A stretch of 64,000 bases of DNA, from assembly GCF_016918075.2 (NCBI RefSeq), contig NZ_JAERPS020000005.1:62001-126000 (forward strand), read 5' to 3'. The notes under the pieces are model-generated. The model was not told the origin of the DNA. It did not search any database and saw nothing but the letters and a program-made list of their open reading frames with translations. The position numbers were made by a program, and so were the translations under genes. The stretch comes from Rheinheimera maricola. Lineage in GTDB: Bacteria > Pseudomonadota > Gammaproteobacteria > Enterobacterales > Alteromonadaceae. Shown here piece by piece: positions 62,090 through 64,000 of this stretch (positions are counted from its first letter, which is position 1; the number at the start of each line of letters is the position of its first letter).

Positions 62090-62133
62090 CCCAAAGCACA
62101 AAGGCCAGCATTTGCTGGCCTTTGTGCTTTGGG
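62090..62133. repeat. Perfect 20-bp-stem hairpin after alpA
   Basis: CCCAAAGCACAAAGGCCAGC (62090-62109) pairs perfectly with its complement (62114-62133) around ATTT. It begins 6 bp after the alpA stop on the minus strand. A T-run does not directly follow, so terminator activity is uncertain; it is unusually long and perfect. Confidence 0.78.
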
Positions 62134-62139
62134 AAAGCT

Positions 62140-62328
62140 CTAGTTGGGTTGTACATTCTTCAACATCCATTGTCGAATTGAAGATTCCAGAAAACGTATG
62201 CTGCGGCCACCAATGCTAATAGCCTTTGGAAATGAGCCTTCATTAATCCGTTTATATATCGTCGAGCGATGCATCCCTACAATTTCTGTAACGTCTTTCA
62301 TTCTTAAAAATTTGTCTGTGCTATTCAA
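62140..62328 (-). CDS. alpA: AlpA-family excisionase/regulator
   Basis: This 62-aa MerR-like HTH protein contains FLRMKDVTEIVGMHRSTIYKRINEGSFPKAISIGGRSIRFLESSIRQWM, a full AlpA pattern (LRxxEVxxxxGxSRSTIYRxIxxGxFPxPxxxGxRxVxWxxxxIxxW). AlpA regulates and may aid excision of P4-type elements. The TTG start at 62328 lies right after the integrase stop, and GGAG at the end of the integrase gene suits it; an internal ATG (62301) would also work. Translational coupling to the integrase is likely. Confidence 0.88.
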   Translation of the reverse strand: MNSTDKFLRMKDVTEIVGMHRSTIYKRINEGSFPKAISIGGRSIRFLESSIRQWMLKNVQPN

Positions 62329-63555
62329 TTATATATCTCCGATAAGGTCTGATAAATCTACTTTCCCAGCTGTTAAATCAACTAAAAATTGCGACCACAT
62401 TCTCATCATCACCCTCCGTTTTTTAAGGTGTCGTGAGCGGTCATAAGCTCTCCCAGTTTTGTCTTTAATGGTATGCCCCAGTTGCAGGCGAATTACAGTC
62501 GACTTAACCTTGAATCGCTCTCTAAGCAATGTCATTGCCGTTGCACGAACACCATGCATTACCATCTCATCATGCTTAATTCCAAGCAATCTCAACGCAT
62601 TATTACAAGTATTTTCACTGATTGGTTGATCTGGTAATGTTGGTGACTGAAAGATATACGGAGAGTCTCCAGCGAGCTTTTTTAATTGTTCAAGCAGCTC
62701 CAGTGTTTGTGCAGTCAAAGGAATTAAGTGTGGTCGTCCTGATTTTGCAGCCACCAATTCCAAACGTTTAAGAGCGAAGTTAACAGCACTCCATTGCAAT
62801 GTTCTAAGTTCAATTGGGCGGCAAAACCAATGAAAAGAGCAGCGGATAGCTAACATAACTACGTTTGTTGAACGGTTACCTTCATCGAGACGCTGCAGTA
62901 TTGATGTTAATTCAAATTCATCCGTAGCAGCAGGCATTGCGCATACTTTAGGGGAATCGAGTTGCCCCTTTAACAACGGGCAAGGATATTTACCCTCATA
63001 CCCTTGCGCAGCAGCAAAGCGATAAACTCTGTCAATAATCGAATATGCTCTAACGCCAGTTTCGAGTAAGCCTTTATCTTGAATCGATGACAGAAGATCA
63101 TACAGCTCCTTCACGCGGATAGTGGATAAAAAGCGCTCACGCAAAGTAGGTAAAATATGACGTTCCAGTATCCCCTGAGTATCTAATCGGTACTTGATTG
63201 ACAGGCGCTTAAACTTTTTTGATAACCAAAGCGCTGATATTTCGCCAAAAGTGAAGTCTGTACTATGACCATTTAATGAGTCTTTCGTAGATTCATCCTT
63301 TAACGGGTCTAGGTGCTCCTGCTTTTGCCGCAATGAGAGGCGAAATTCCTCAGCTTTTTCTCGCGCTTCTTTTAGAGTTATTTTTCCCCACTTGCCTAAA
63401 GTAATAGTATTCTCTTTAAGCATATAGAAGTATTTTAGTCTGAATACTTTTGTGCCAGATGGGTAAACCACTAAATATAACCCTTTGCCATCATGCTTTT
63501 TGTACGGTTTTTTAGCAGGCTCAAGGGCATCAATCGTTTTAATTTTCATTGCCAT
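62329..63555 (-). CDS. Tyrosine-type site-specific integrase (P4-like, DUF4102)
   Basis: This 408-aa integrase has an N-terminal DUF4102 part (KKPYKKHDGKGLYLVVYPSGTKVFRLKY, LGKWGKITLKEAREKA) and a catalytic domain with Arg in CRPIELRTLQW, HLIPLT, HGVRATAMTLL, LGHT and Tyr in GRAYDRS. Such P4-type integrases insert islands, usually in tRNA genes. It is transcribed leftward into the accessory region, with alpA downstream. AGGAA precedes the start. No tRNA is seen on the right side, so the attachment site remains unknown. Confidence 0.93.
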   Translation of the reverse strand: MAMKIKTIDALEPAKKPYKKHDGKGLYLVVYPSGTKVFRLKYFYMLKENTITLGKWGKITLKEAREKAEEFRLSLRQKQEHLDPLKDESTKDSLNGHSTDFTFGEISALWLSKKFKRLSIKYRLDTQGILERHILPTLRERFLSTIRVKELYDLLSSIQDKGLLETGVRAYSIIDRVYRFAAAQGYEGKYPCPLLKGQLDSPKVCAMPAATDEFELTSILQRLDEGNRSTNVVMLAIRCSFHWFCRPIELRTLQWSAVNFALKRLELVAAKSGRPHLIPLTAQTLELLEQLKKLAGDSPYIFQSPTLPDQPISENTCNNALRLLGIKHDEMVMHGVRATAMTLLRERFKVKSTVIRLQLGHTIKDKTGRAYDRSRHLKKRRVMMRMWSQFLVDLTAGKVDLSDLIGDI

Positions 63556-63676
63556 ATCTAATTCCTTACGACAGTACTTCTGTTGTCACAAAGAATTATT
63601 GAGAAAATATTTATTCGTCTAAATGACAATTTAGCAGTGAAAACATCCTTGTTTTTCACACTGAAAACTGATAAGG

Positions 63677-64000
63677 CTAAAATTCGTTAAGCGGTATACT
63701 GGCAAAGGAACAACCCACATTTGAGTTCCATGAAGCTAGCCATCCGGACAATTTTTTCAATGCCATATCGTTAATCACTGTTCCGCTAGCATCAACTCCT
63801 AACATAGACTCCATTAAACTACTGACTGTTCTATTAAAAAAATTCTCTGGGTCGGCTTTAAACAGATTGGGTTTTGCCTCAAAGAAACAATTCACCATAT
63901 TTTGTTTACTAAAAGCACTCTCGGTTACCACTTTCCAAATCACCAAATCCAGGTAAACAAGTGGATTAAAATCAATCAATTTCTTGAATTGATTGATGTA
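63677..64000 (-). CDS. Partial hypothetical protein (runs off the right edge)
   Basis: The frame is open from 64000 down to its stop at 63677, giving at least 107 residues of the C-terminal part of a protein. It includes YLDLVIWKVVTESAFSKQ and NPLVYLDLV, with an ending CSFASIPLNEF. The N-terminus lies outside the window. No family recognised. It could belong to a neighbouring element or to the chromosome. Confidence 0.55.
   Translation of the reverse strand, partial: YINQFKKLIDFNPLVYLDLVIWKVVTESAFSKQNMVNCFFEAKPNLFKADPENFFNRTVSSLMESMLGVDASGTVINDMALKKLSGWLASWNSNVGCSFASIPLNEF

Noticed and set aside
1..64000. CRISPR array or intact tRNA/rRNA gene
   Set aside because: No regularly spaced repeats, and no complete cloverleaf or rRNA segment was seen by eye.

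Overview
The window looks like one contig segment of a gammaproteobacterium of the Alteromonadales/Chromatiales-like group (Rheinheimera, Arsukibacterium or Alishewanella would fit). This is inferred from protein flavour: a trpE-G-D-CF-B-A operon with fused trpCF behind a Trp-codon leader peptide, the scpA-yciO-trpH gene order, hemH, a YebC/YeeN-type regulator, Dcp-like M3 and M19 peptidases and a PEP-CTERM protein. No intact tRNA or rRNA gene and no CRISPR array was seen.

Region 1 (1-29.2 kb) is mostly core chromosome. On the minus strand are the 5' part of scpA, then yciO and trpH. Divergently on the plus strand come a DUF6435 gene, the attenuated trp operon (2.1-9.0 kb), an FKBP isomerase, ferrochelatase and a divergent GT51/penicillin-binding-like protein. 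Next come a diguanylate cyclase, a HAD phosphatase, YccF, an alkyltransferase-like protein, small membrane genes, a 72-bp-repeat gene, VOC, YebC, M3 peptidase, CsbD-like, M19 dipeptidase, DUF445, YjjX, a secreted protein, a 2OG-Fe(II) oxygenase and a PEP-CTERM protein.

Region 2 (29.2-30.1 kb) is a non-coding block of degenerate repeats. It has segments resembling antisense tRNA-Ser 3' ends and a perfect 20-bp hairpin, and may be an old integration scar at the island's left edge.

Region 3 (30.1-63.6 kb) is an accessory, defence-rich island. It holds: (a) a HelD-like helicase with an inserted nuclease-like domain and zinc ribbons, a DUF6933-like protein, and a NERD protein broken by a poly-T frameshift; (b) a two-gene unit of a 1658-aa NERD / kinase-like / kinase-like / Upf1-type helicase protein plus a 477-aa winged-helix partner, the best candidate for an under-described system; (c) a Gabija-like gajA-gajB pair with two extra downstream genes, sitting between what look like the N- and C-terminal stubs of a displaced gene; (d) a divergent WYL (CapW/BrxR-like) regulator; (e) small hypothetical and membrane genes; (f) an orphan AHH nuclease with an Imm11/DUF1629-like partner; (g) a NotI-family restriction-modification operon led by a ribbon-helix-helix protein whose promoter carries a 10-bp perfect inverted repeat; (h) a SRAP (YedK/HMCES) gene interrupted by one in-frame amber codon; (i) a candidate structured RNA; (j) a DUF5623-like gene and a replication-relaxation-like gene; (k) an inverted-repeat-rich block next to alpA and a tyrosine integrase at 62.1-63.6 kb. 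A further partial gene runs off the right edge.

All function calls rest on reading motifs and remembered family features; no search was run.
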